Positions 33,424-41,134 of a DNA stretch of 64,000 bases are shown here, piece after piece. The notes under the pieces are model-generated. The model was given only the letters and a program-made list of their open reading frames with translations. It made no database searches and was not told the DNA's origin. Source of the DNA: an uncultured Clostridia bacterium (GTDB lineage Bacteria; Bacillota; Clostridia; Oscillospirales; Oscillospiraceae); the NCBI GenBank assembly GCA_937890525.1, contig CALADI010000004.1, forward strand, positions 48,680-112,679, read 5' to 3'. The stretch's first letter is position 1, and each line of letters opens with the position of its first letter. A program made the position numbers and the translations under genes.

Positions 33424-33654
33424 ATGAAAGAACTCTTGCTTTACATGGCAAAGAATCTGGTTGATAATCCCGACGCGGTTTCTGTCAATGAAATTTCCAA
33501 TGAGGACGGCACGGTACTGGAACTTCGTGTCGCGCCGGAGGATATGGGCAAGGTTATCGGCCGTCAGGGCCGCATTGCCAAGGAAATCCGTACCATCGTC
33601 AAGACCGTTGCCCAGCGTGACGGAACGAAGGTCACGGTCGAAATTGTCGATTAA
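33424..33654 (+). CDS. khpA: KH-domain RNA-binding protein KhpA
   Basis: The 76-residue protein is a single type-II KH domain with the RNA-contacting loop GKVIGRQGRIAKEIRTIV, matching the GxxG signature. In pneumococci KhpA pairs with KhpB/EloR and affects cell division and elongation. AAGGAG precedes the ATG. Its place between rpsP and rimM is conserved in Firmicutes. Confidence 0.95.
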   Translation: MKELLLYMAKNLVDNPDAVSVNEISNEDGTVLELRVAPEDMGKVIGRQGRIAKEIRTIVKTVAQRDGTKVTVEIVD

Positions 33655-33659
33655 CGGGT

Positions 33660-33694
33660 ATGCGTGGCGTTGTGCGTCACGCATTTCTCGTTTT
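33660..33694 (+). terminator. Hairpin between khpA and rimM (attenuator-like)
   Basis: ATGCGTG (33660-33666) and CACGCAT (33678-33684), extended inward by G-T, C-G and G-C pairs, form a stem with a 5-base loop TTGTG, followed by TTTCTCGTTTT. It could lower expression of rimM-trmD relative to rpsP. Confidence 0.45.
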
Positions 33695-33719
33695 ATACCC
33701 ATAAAGAAGGAGAATGTTC

Positions 33720-34211
33720 ATGAGACTGCCATTTATTGATGCCGGTGAGATCGTCACCACCCACGGCGTGCGGGGCGAGATGAAGCTGCTGCCGTGGACA
33801 GACGGCCCGGACTTTCTTCTGGATATCCGCCGGGTGCGCATTGAGGGAAGAGACTATGAGGTGGAGTCCTGCCGGATCCAAAAGACCTGCAATCTGCTGA
33901 AGCTGCGTGGAATCGAATCCATGGAGCAGGCCCAGGCCATGCGGGGGAAGACCGTGCAGATCTTCCGGGAGGATGTCCCTGAAGATTTGATCTTTGCTGA
34001 CGAACTGAAACATATGCAGGTGTTCTGCGATGGGAAAGAGATCGGGCAGATCGTGGATGTGCTGGATTACCCGGGAAACAGCGTCTATGTGGTGAAGGGA
34101 GAGCGTGAATACATGATCCCTGCGGTTCGGGAGTTCATCCTGAACACGGATCTTGTCGCAAACCGCATGGATGTGCGTCTGCTGGAGGGGATGGCAACCG
34201 ATGAGGGTTGA
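33720..34211 (+). CDS. rimM: Ribosome maturation factor RimM
   Basis: The 163-residue protein helps assemble the 30S head by binding S19. The N-terminal barrel shows DAGEIVTTHGVRGEMKLLPWTD and the PRC-barrel C-terminal half IVDVLDYPGNSVYVVKGEREYMIPAVREFI. The ATG at 33720 has AAGGAG 7 bases upstream; another ATG at 33714 is only one base away from the site. It overlaps trmD by 11 bases. Confidence 0.95.
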   Translation: MRLPFIDAGEIVTTHGVRGEMKLLPWTDGPDFLLDIRRVRIEGRDYEVESCRIQKTCNLLKLRGIESMEQAQAMRGKTVQIFREDVPEDLIFADELKHMQVFCDGKEIGQIVDVLDYPGNSVYVVKGEREYMIPAVREFILNTDLVANRMDVRLLEGMATDEG

Positions 34212-34980
34212 TATCATGACACTGTTCCCGGACTCTCTGGGAGATGTGCTGTCGGAGAGTATTCTTGGAAGAGCGCAGGAGCGGGGGATCATCCGCATCG
34301 AAGCCCACCAGATTCGGGATCATACCTGCAACAAGCAGAATCAGGTGGACGACTATCCCTACGGCGGAGGACGGGGAGCGGTGATGACCGCCGATCCGCT
34401 GTACCGCTGCTGGGAACATATCTGCGACGAAGCGGCAGGTCCGGTGCATACCATCTATCTTTCCCCCTGCGGTCATACCTTCCGGCAGGCAGATGCCATC
34501 CGGCTCAGCCGAATGGAGAACATCATTCTGGTCTGCGGTCACTACGAGGGGATCGATCAGCGCTTCATCGACGAATGCGTAGATGAAGAGATCTCCCTTG
34601 GGGATTTTGTCCTTACAGGAGGGGAGATCGCCGCTATGGCGGTGACGGATGCCATTTGCAGAATGGTTCCCGGGGTGCTGGCGGATCCGGAGTGCTTTGA
34701 GGATGAGAGCCACTATAATGGCCTGCTGGAGTACCCCCAGTACAGCCGCCCGGCGGTATGGCATGGCAGAGAGGTGCCCCAGATCCTGCTGTCCGGTAAT
34801 CACCAGAAGGTCGCCCAATGGCGCAGGAAACAATCCCTGCGGCGGACAAGGCAGAGAAGACCGGATATGTACGAAAAGCTGGATCTGAGCAGCAAGCCGG
34901 ATCGCAAGCTCCTGCGGGAGATGGAGGAAGAGGACCGTGATCAAGCTGGATACGCTCAAACAATGGGTGAGAGAAAGTAG
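34201..34980 (+). CDS. trmD: tRNA (guanine37-N1)-methyltransferase TrmD
   Basis: The 259-residue SPOUT methyltransferase makes m1G37 and prevents frameshifting. It starts MRVDIMTLFPDSL, with DDYPYGGGRGAVMTADPLY near residue 55. The trefoil-knot AdoMet site is LVCGHYEGIDQRFIDE followed by EISLGDFVLTGGE. Typical TrmD has GGGxGMV; here it reads GGGRGAV, a mild variation. The gene begins within the last codons of rimM, and the next gene (a sirtuin) begins within its own last 44 bases in another frame. Confidence 0.96.
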   Translation: MRVDIMTLFPDSLGDVLSESILGRAQERGIIRIEAHQIRDHTCNKQNQVDDYPYGGGRGAVMTADPLYRCWEHICDEAAGPVHTIYLSPCGHTFRQADAIRLSRMENIILVCGHYEGIDQRFIDECVDEEISLGDFVLTGGEIAAMAVTDAICRMVPGVLADPECFEDESHYNGLLEYPQYSRPAVWHGREVPQILLSGNHQKVAQWRRKQSLRRTRQRRPDMYEKLDLSSKPDRKLLREMEEEDRDQAGYAQTMGERK

Positions 34981-35658
34981 CCGGATTGTTTTCTTTGGCG
35001 GCGCCGGGGTCAGCACGGAATCCGGCATCAAGGATTTCCGCAGCAAGGATGGGCTGTTGCCCAGAAATTCGACTATCCCCCGGAGACCATCATCAGCCAC
35101 AGCTTCTATCAGCAAAACCCGGCGTACTTCTTCCGCTTCTACCGGGAGCGGATGCTGCCGTTGGGCTTTGAGCCGAATATGACCCACAAGGTTCTGGCAG
35201 ACTGGGAGCGGCAGGGCAAACTGCTGGCGGTGGTGACGCAGAACATCGACGGACTCCACCAGAAGGCGGGAAGCAAGCGGGTATACGAGCTTCACGGAAG
35301 CGTCCATCGGAATTACTGCACCCGCTGCGGAGCCTTCTATCCCGGGGAGTTTATCAAGGAAACGGATGGGATCCCATACTGCCGCTGCGGCGGCGTGGTG
35401 AAGCCGGATGTGGTGCTGTACGAGGAGAGTCTGGATCAGCGTGTATTGGAACAGAGCGTCAATGCCATTGCGCAGGCGGATCTTCTGATCGTGGGCGGTA
35501 CCAGTTTGACGGTTTACCCGGCGGCAGGGCTGCTGCGCTATTACGGCGGCAGCCGTCTGGTGCTGATCAACCGGGATGAGACTCCCTATGATAGTGCGGC
35601 GGATCTGGTGTTCCATGATCCCATCGGCAGCATTTTTTCTCAACTGAATGACCTGTGA
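34937..35658 (+). pseudogene. cobB: NAD-dependent protein deacylase (sirtuin) with a one-base frameshift
   Basis: The first part (GTG at 34937, GGAGG upstream) encodes RIVFFGGAGVSTESGIKDFRSKDGL, the NAD-binding start of Sir2. It then leaves frame; from about 35058 the homologous sequence AQKFDYPPETIISHSFYQQ continues in another frame through TQNIDGLHQKAGSKRVYELHG (catalytic His) and a Zn site YCTRCGAFY/YCRCGG, ending VLINRDETPYD. One missing base in CTGTTGCCCAG, where CTGTATGCCCAG would give DGLYAQ, explains it. It is either a genuine null mutation or a base-calling error. Without the shift it would be a normal protein of about 240 residues, removing acetyl or acyl groups from lysine. Confidence 0.85.
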
Positions 35659-35660
35659 CA

Positions 35661-35693
35661 AAACCGGGCATCTCCATTGGAGATGCCCGGTTT
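35661..35693. terminator. Bidirectional terminator of the ffh-trmD operon
   Basis: AAACCGGGCATCTCC (35661-35675) pairs perfectly with 35679-35693 over a 3-base loop; it lies between convergent genes. Confidence 0.8.
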
Positions 35694-35758
35694 GCGGTTC
35701 TATCATAAGTGTAAAGGTCATGTGGTGAGCCGGAGCCAAACGATCCGCATAGAACCAT

Positions 35759-36988
35759 TTATTTTCGGATGGATCTGCGTTTTGCGGTGGCAAGCCGGAA
35801 AGCCGAGGAGACCAGAAGAATACCCAGCGCGATTGCTCCGGCGATGGCAGCAGTGAGCATTCCGTTGTTGGCAAAGCGATCCATCTGCCCCTGAACGGCA
35901 TAGGTCATGGTGTAGTAGACACCTGCACCGGGGATCAGCGGAAAGATGGAAACAACAAGATAGGAGATGGCGGGATACTTGCGGATCCGTGCCATGGTCT
36001 CGGCGTACAGGGATGCCACCATAGCGCCGGTGAAATTTGCCCAGATCACATTATCGGTGAAGTGGATGGTGACCAGATAGGTGCTCCATGCCAGAACGCT
36101 GCCCAAAGCACAGAGCAAGCCGCCGGGACCGTGGATGTTGAAGTAGATGGCAAATCCCACAGCGCCGATGAAGCTGCCCATATTCTGGATCAACGGGGAC
36201 AGGCTGACGGCCTCGGCACCATTGGGATCCAGCCAGAAAACATGGGCCAGGTTCAGGGCGCCGGCGGTTCCCAGCGCAATGGCCACAGCAATCAAGAGCA
36301 CTTGAACGATTCGGTTGATGCCGGAGTTGGTGTCGCCGTACATAATGTCCCGCATGGCGTTGGTAAACAGCAGACCGGGCACCAGCAGCATCAGCGCACC
36401 GATGATCGCAGCATCGGCACTCTGGATCAGACCAAAGCCGTGGAGAGTGTATGCCAAGATCGCAGAGAAGAAAGCTGAAAAGATCGTCCGGAAAAATTGA
36501 GTGGAACGCAGCCGATCCATCCAAAGGTCAATGGCGAAGATCAGCAGACCGCACAGTCCGGATCCCACGGCATCCGCAGGATCACCGCCGTAGAAAAAAC
36601 AAAATCCGAATGCGCCGAAAAAGTAACCGCAGGCCTTGCCCCACCACCGAAAATGAAGACAGTTGGCCTTGGTTTGACGCAGCCAGTCCATTGCTACCTG
36701 AGGTTCAGGGGGATCGGCGCAGATCCGGCGGCTCAGATTGCTGTACCGCTCCACGGCATCCAGATCGTTACCGTGAATGCCGATGCGGCGCATCCGGGTC
36801 ATAGGTGTCCCGTCGGGGGAGATCATGCTCACGGTGAGACAGTTGGGGATGGCAAAAGCTTCCGCTTCGTAGCCGTATGCCCCCAGCACCCGCACGATGC
36901 TCTCTTCCACACGGTAGGTCTCAGCCCCGGACATGGCAAGATAATACCCTAGATTTGTAGCAAGCTCCAGAAGCAAACTGTCGTTCAT
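35759..36988 (-). CDS. ThrE-like threonine/serine exporter family membrane protein
   Basis: The 409-residue protein combines an N-terminal ThrE domain with a C-terminal ThrE_2-type domain. The first has an intracellular part (LATNLGYYLAMSGAETYRVEESIVRVLGAYG) and five helices from about residue 118, including ALMLLVPGLLFTNAMRDIMYGD. The second has helices from about 270 with FPLIPGAGVYYTMTYAVQGQ. In Corynebacterium ThrE exports threonine and serine; in many Firmicutes the two halves are separate genes, so this is the fused form. The ATG at 36988 follows GAGGGG. Substrate is inferred from family only. Confidence 0.87.
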   Translation of the reverse strand: MNDSLLLELATNLGYYLAMSGAETYRVEESIVRVLGAYGYEAEAFAIPNCLTVSMISPDGTPMTRMRRIGIHGNDLDAVERYSNLSRRICADPPEPQVAMDWLRQTKANCLHFRWWGKACGYFFGAFGFCFFYGGDPADAVGSGLCGLLIFAIDLWMDRLRSTQFFRTIFSAFFSAILAYTLHGFGLIQSADAAIIGALMLLVPGLLFTNAMRDIMYGDTNSGINRIVQVLLIAVAIALGTAGALNLAHVFWLDPNGAEAVSLSPLIQNMGSFIGAVGFAIYFNIHGPGGLLCALGSVLAWSTYLVTIHFTDNVIWANFTGAMVASLYAETMARIRKYPAISYLVVSIFPLIPGAGVYYTMTYAVQGQMDRFANNGMLTAAIAGAIALGILLVSSAFRLATAKRRSIRK

Positions 36989-37021
36989 AAATGATCCCCT
37001 CTTTGATACGCACTTTTTTAC

Positions 37022-37050
37022 AGTATACCAATCCATGCTTCTTTTTACAA
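37022..37050 (-). promoter_or_regulatory. Promoter of ThrE-like gene
   Basis: On the minus strand TTGTAA (37045-37050), 17 bases, TATACT (37022-37027). Confidence 0.6.
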
Positions 37051-37080
37051 GATATTTTTCCCTGCCCCGATGAGATCCTC

Positions 37081-37108
37081 TTGCCTAATGGCGGAATTGT
37101 GGTATGAT
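37081..37108 (+). promoter_or_regulatory. Promoter of alpha/beta hydrolase gene
   Basis: TTGCCT (37081-37086), 16 bases, TATGAT (37103-37108). Confidence 0.55.
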
Positions 37109-37167
37109 GATGGTGTATGCAGGCTGCGAATGCGGCACGACTTATGATCGATCAGGAGGATGTCAAA

Positions 37168-38091
37168 ATGCGTACTGATTTTTACTATGATTCCTGCGGA
37201 GCAGGTCAGATCCATGGCTGCCGGTGGACACCGGAGGGGGAGATCCTCGCCGTATTGCAGATCGTCCACGGGATTGCTGAGCACATTGAACGATATGACG
37301 AGTTTGCTTCTTTCCTCAATGCCCACGGCGTGCTGGTAGTGGGGGAGGATCACATGGGACACGGCGGGTCTGCCCGGCGTGGGGGCACCCAAGGTTTTTT
37401 CGACGGCGGATGGGATGCAGTTGTGAGCGATACGGTGCAGCTTCTGAAAACCACCAAGCAGGAATTCCCGGATAAGCCCTATTTTCTCTTTGGGCACTCC
37501 ATGGGCTCGTTCCTTTCAAGAACCATCCTATGCAAGTACCCCGATTTGGGACTGACCGGATGCGTGATCTGCGGCACCGGATGGATGCCCGATGCGGTGG
37601 TGCGTTCGGGGCATCTGGCGGCCAAGACCTGCTGTGCCATGATCGGGGAGCGCACCCCCAGCAAGAAGTTAGAGAAGATGACCTTCGGCGGCTTCAATAA
37701 GCGGGTGGAGCATCAGCGCACAGATTCGGATTGGCTGACCCGGGACAGCGCGGTGGTGGATGCCTATCTGGCGGATCCTAGAGATGGATTTACCCCCAGC
37801 TGCGGGCTGCTGCGGGACATGCTGGGCGGTATGATCTACAACCAGAAAATCGAGCATCTGAAGCGAATGAATATGACCTTGCCGATCCTGTTTGTGGCCG
37901 GCGGAGATGACCCGGTGGGCAGCTATGGCAAGGGTGTCCAGCAAACGGCGGAGAAGTTCCGTCAGGTGGGGGTGCAGGATGTGACCTGCAAGCTGTTCCC
38001 CCTGTGCCGTCACGAGATCCTAAACGAGCTGAACCGGCACGAGATCTTCGGATACATCCACAATTGGATGAAGAAATACGCAGAAATCTGA
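37168..38091 (+). CDS. Alpha/beta hydrolase (monoacylglycerol lipase-like)
   Basis: The 307-residue protein resembles serine-hydrolase lysophospholipases. It has LQIVHGIAEHIERYDEFASFL, DHMGHGGS, the nucleophile elbow FLFGHSMGSFLSR near residue 112 and the acid FVAGGDDPVGSYGKG near 250. The base His is CRHEILNE near 288. It has no signal peptide and probably acts on cytoplasmic acylglycerols or lysolipids. The ATG at 37168 follows AGGAGG. It is a single-gene unit. Confidence 0.88.
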   Translation: MRTDFYYDSCGAGQIHGCRWTPEGEILAVLQIVHGIAEHIERYDEFASFLNAHGVLVVGEDHMGHGGSARRGGTQGFFDGGWDAVVSDTVQLLKTTKQEFPDKPYFLFGHSMGSFLSRTILCKYPDLGLTGCVICGTGWMPDAVVRSGHLAAKTCCAMIGERTPSKKLEKMTFGGFNKRVEHQRTDSDWLTRDSAVVDAYLADPRDGFTPSCGLLRDMLGGMIYNQKIEHLKRMNMTLPILFVAGGDDPVGSYGKGVQQTAEKFRQVGVQDVTCKLFPLCRHEILNELNRHEIFGYIHNWMKKYAEI

Positions 38092-38144
38092 ACCTGATTG
38101 GGATAAATAGAGGGTCCACCCGGATATTTGGGTATTATTTCCTA

Positions 38145-38172
38145 TTGACAAAAGGTTACAATTTGTTATAAT
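38145..38172 (+). promoter_or_regulatory. Promoter of SLH-lysozyme gene
   Basis: Perfect TTGACA (38145-38150) and TATAAT (38167-38172), 16 bases apart; a small inverted repeat ACAATT/AATTGT surrounds the -10 box. Confidence 0.75.
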
Positions 38173-38242
38173 TGTTGGGTCGAGAATTGTGATAAGACGG
38201 AGCAGGGGGATCCTTGCTCCACCATAATGAGGAGATCCAACG

Positions 38243-39781
38243 ATGAAAAAGATGATATCGATGCTTCTGGTCGTTGCGCTGCTGGCGGGGGTTTTCCCCA
38301 TTGGTGCGCAGGCGCAGGAGCTTGCCCAACCCGAAAAGAGCCGTCAGCTCGGCATGAGCCAGATCGGTTCCCAAGGGTATGTGACCATGACCACCAGCCA
38401 GAAAATGCTGGATCTTCTGAAGGTCACCGAGGGTTACACCCAGAAGGCTTATTCCGACAATACCCAGTATTCCATCGGATACGGCACCAAGGCCAACTCC
38501 CCCACGGAGAAACTGCCCGACGGTCAGAAGGGATACGAAGAAGCGGAGAAGCGCCTAAAGGTGGATATTGCCGAGCGGGAGCGCCTGCTCAATAACTACT
38601 GCCGCAATACTTTGAGATTGCAGCCCAATCAGCATCAGTTTGATGCGCTGGTCTCCTTTACATACAATAACGGGTCCGGCTGGTTCTTTGGCAGCAGATT
38701 GGCGGATTGGCTGCGCAATCCTACCACCGAGATCAACTTCTTGAACGCCTTTGGCCAGTGGTGCCATGTGGGGACGACCCCGTGGTACGGTTTGGCACAG
38801 CGGCGGATCCGTGAGGCGCTGGTTTTCCTGAGAGGGGAGTACTACCTGCCCGGCAAGCCCACACAGGAGCACCTCATTAAGACGGAGGAGTTCTTGAAAG
38901 ATCCGGGCCGTTTCATTCGGGTCAATGGTAACCTGCCCTATTTTGCCAGCGTTATCATGGATGAGGGCAAGGACGCGACCATCTCCGACCGCATTGAGTA
39001 TCGTCAGATTGGCGGCACGCTGGGAACGCTTCCCACCCCGAAGGCGGAAGGAAAAGAATTTCTGGGCTGGCAGATCACCATGGAAGATAATTCCGATGTG
39101 ACGCCCAGACCTGCATCTTCCTCTACTGTGGTGGAGCAGAACCTTTATTTGAAAGCTAAGTGGGACGGTCAGTCCCCTGTAGACCCGGAACTCCCCAAGC
39201 CCCCGGTGCAAGGACTGCCGTTTAATGATGTTTCCACCGGAGCGTGGTACTACAACAATGTGAAGTTTGTGTACGACAACGGCTATATGGCGGGAACTGC
39301 TACTGATCGGTTCTCCCCGGAGGAATCTGTGACCAGAGCCATGTTTGTCACCATGCTCTACCGTGTGGCCGGTTCTCCGGAGGTAACACAGGAGCAGAAG
39401 GAACATTTCACGGACACCCAGAATCAGTATTATACTGACGCGGCGGGCTGGGCTTGGGCCAACGGCATCGTCAGCGGCGTGGGCGAGGGGCGGTTTGCTC
39501 CCAATGAGCGGATCATCCGTCAGGATGCTGAGTTGATGTTTTACAAGCTTTGCGTGGAGTATTTCGGGATCAGCGCCGGAGAACCGGCAGACTTGTCTGT
39601 ATTTGTAGATCTTGGTCAGCTGAGCAGCTACGCAAAAGAAGCTGTGGCATGGGCTGTGGCTGTGGAGATGATGGCAGGTGAGCAAAGAGCCGATGGGCTG
39701 TATATGTGCCCCCGGGACAATCTCACCAGAGCTCAGGCCGCAACGCTCATCACCCGTTTTGTGAAGGATATTATTGGCTGA
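38243..39781 (+). CDS. Secreted GH24 lysozyme with SLH wall-anchoring domains
   Basis: The 512-residue protein has a signal peptide (residues 1-24, ending AQA). A phage-type lysozyme domain (about 50-205) has E63 and D72 in the E-x8-D spacing of T4 lysozyme and Ser77 where T4 has Thr26. It further shows NQHQFDALVSFTYNNGSGWF and RRIREALVFLRGEYY. Next come a Listeria-Bacteroides-type repeat (GKEFLGWQI to YLKAKWD, about 250-310) and three SLH domains (about 331-388, 395-450, 457-512) that bind pyruvylated wall polymer. It should be a surface-anchored muramidase for wall turnover or for attacking competitors. There are no phage genes around. Confidence 0.92.
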   Translation: MKKMISMLLVVALLAGVFPIGAQAQELAQPEKSRQLGMSQIGSQGYVTMTTSQKMLDLLKVTEGYTQKAYSDNTQYSIGYGTKANSPTEKLPDGQKGYEEAEKRLKVDIAERERLLNNYCRNTLRLQPNQHQFDALVSFTYNNGSGWFFGSRLADWLRNPTTEINFLNAFGQWCHVGTTPWYGLAQRRIREALVFLRGEYYLPGKPTQEHLIKTEEFLKDPGRFIRVNGNLPYFASVIMDEGKDATISDRIEYRQIGGTLGTLPTPKAEGKEFLGWQITMEDNSDVTPRPASSSTVVEQNLYLKAKWDGQSPVDPELPKPPVQGLPFNDVSTGAWYYNNVKFVYDNGYMAGTATDRFSPEESVTRAMFVTMLYRVAGSPEVTQEQKEHFTDTQNQYYTDAAGWAWANGIVSGVGEGRFAPNERIIRQDAELMFYKLCVEYFGISAGEPADLSVFVDLGQLSSYAKEAVAWAVAVEMMAGEQRADGLYMCPRDNLTRAQAATLITRFVKDIIG

Positions 39782-39787
39782 TGCCAC

Positions 39788-39834
39788 AGGACACTTGCCC
39801 CGGAAATCGGAATTAACGGGCAAGTGTCCTTTTT
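39788..39834 (+). terminator. Terminator of SLH-lysozyme gene
   Basis: AGGACACTTGCCC (39788-39800) pairs perfectly with 39818-39830 and a T run follows. Confidence 0.85.
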
Positions 39835-39888
39835 ATCGGACATATAATTCGGTACAATACAGTCACTCTCACAGAAGGAGTGATGACA

Positions 39889-40017
39889 ATGTATGCGATG
39901 AAATATGTTCGAGGTCATGTGCAGGTCTACGATCTGGGCGGGAGATTCCTGTTTTCCGCAGATTCAGAGTCGGAGGCTTGGGAGGAGCTGGAACAGTATG
40001 AGGAATATACGGCTTGA
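39889..40017 (+). CDS. 42-residue acidic protein overlapping truA
   Basis: A short reading frame starts with ATG 8 bases after AAGGAG and encodes MYAMKYVRGHVQVYDLGGRF followed by a very acidic helix (Ser/Glu/Tyr rich). It ends 20 bases inside truA. A good ribosome site, TATAAT and TACAAT boxes upstream and the overlap suggest a real leader gene coupled to truA. Function unknown. Confidence 0.6.
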   Translation: MYAMKYVRGHVQVYDLGGRFLFSADSESEAWEELEQYEEYTA

Positions 40018-40732
40018 TATCTGCTACGATGGCACCCGTTATCAGGGATGGCAGCGACTGCCTGGGCAGCAGACCATTCAAGGAAAGATCGAAACGGCGC
40101 TGAGCCGGATCTTGGATGAACCCATTGAGATCTCCGGCAGCGGCAGGACAGATGCGGGAGTCCACGCCAAGGGACAGGTGGCGAATTTTCATTGCACCAA
40201 TCCCATGCCATGCGGGCAGATCCTGGCAGAACTTCGCAGGTATCTGCCGGAGGACATCGGCATATGGTCTTGTAAAGAGGCGTCGGACAGGTTCCATGCC
40301 AGACTGAATGCAAAAGAGAAAACCTATGAGTATCGGCTGTGGTACGCATCTTCGCCCTGCGTGTTTGAGCGCAGATATGTGGCGCAGATAGATACGGGGC
40401 GTCTGGATCTTGAGCGGATGCAGACGGCAGCGGAACTGCTGGCGGGCACCCATGATTTCTCTGCCTTTTGCGGCAACCGCCAGTTCAAAAAGTCAACGGT
40501 GCGAACCATTCATCAGATCCAAATCTTCCGGCAGGGAGAGGAACTGCGGTTTCGCTTCACAGGAAACGGCTTTTTGCACCATATGGTCAGGATCCTTGTA
40601 GGGACGCTGATCGAGGTGGGTATGGGCAGCAGGAGTGTCGAGTCGATACCGGATCTGTTCGGCGGAAAGCGGGAGGATGCGGGGTTCCTCGCACCCGGGA
40701 AAGGACTGTGCTTGGAGGAGGTCATCTATTGA
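39998..40732 (+). CDS. truA: tRNA pseudouridine(38-40) synthase TruA
   Basis: The 244-residue enzyme isomerises uridines in the anticodon stem. It opens IRLDICYDGTRYQGWQRLPGQQTIQG. The catalytic Asp lies in ISGSGRTDAGVHAKGQVANF near residue 52. KEKTYEYRLWY, GTHDFSAFCG and FRFTGNGFLHHMVRILVGTLIEVG follow as in all TruA proteins. The ATG at 39998 has GGAGGAG 11 bases upstream; an earlier in-frame start would conflict with the small leader gene. The ArsC-like gene starts over its stop codon. Confidence 0.96.
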   Translation: MRNIRLDICYDGTRYQGWQRLPGQQTIQGKIETALSRILDEPIEISGSGRTDAGVHAKGQVANFHCTNPMPCGQILAELRRYLPEDIGIWSCKEASDRFHARLNAKEKTYEYRLWYASSPCVFERRYVAQIDTGRLDLERMQTAAELLAGTHDFSAFCGNRQFKKSTVRTIHQIQIFRQGEELRFRFTGNGFLHHMVRILVGTLIEVGMGSRSVESIPDLFGGKREDAGFLAPGKGLCLEEVIY

Positions 40733-41070
40733 ATATTCAGATTTTCGGAAAAAGCAAGAGCTTTGACACGAAGAAAGCAGAACGTTATTTCAAAGAACGG
40801 AAGATCCCGTTCCAATCCATCGATCTGGTGCGTTACGGAATGTCGGGAAAGGAATTTGACTCGGTGCTCCGCGCCGTGGGCGGCATCGACAATTTAATTG
40901 ACTGGGACAGCCGGGCGCCGGAGGTCACCTTGATGAAATACATGGATGACCCCAGAGCCAAGGAGGACAAGGTGTTCGATCACCCGGAGTTGATGAAGGC
41001 TCCGGTGGTTCGCAACGGCAAACAGGCTACAGTTGGTTACTGCCCGGAGATCTGGGCGCAATGGAAATAA
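40729..41070 (+). CDS. ArsC/Spx-fold protein lacking the catalytic cysteine
   Basis: The 113-residue protein has the thioredoxin-like ArsC fold: FGKSKSFDTKKAERYFKERKIPFQSIDL at the start, then APEVTLMKYMDDPR and HPELMKAPVVRNGKQATVGYCPEIW, the end of ArsC/Spx proteins. The N-terminal CxxS or CxxC of arsenate reductase and Spx is replaced by GKSKS, so a redox reaction at that site is unlikely. The TTG start at 40729 overlaps the truA stop and follows GGAGGAGG, so translation is coupled to truA. Confidence 0.85.
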   Translation: MNIQIFGKSKSFDTKKAERYFKERKIPFQSIDLVRYGMSGKEFDSVLRAVGGIDNLIDWDSRAPEVTLMKYMDDPRAKEDKVFDHPELMKAPVVRNGKQATVGYCPEIWAQWK

Positions 41071-41134
41071 GCAAATCGGTGTTACAAAAGCAGTTTCTCG
41101 AGAGGGAAGCTGCTTTTTGCTGTATCTGGATGTC

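Noticed and set aside
34135..35901. 588-codon open frame on the minus strand
   Set aside because: Crosses trmD, the sirtuin and a terminator between convergent genes; the plus-strand proteins are well conserved.
38243..39781. Prophage remnant suggested by a lysozyme gene
   Set aside because: No holin, integrase, structural or attachment-site sequence nearby, and the SLH domains show a resident surface protein.
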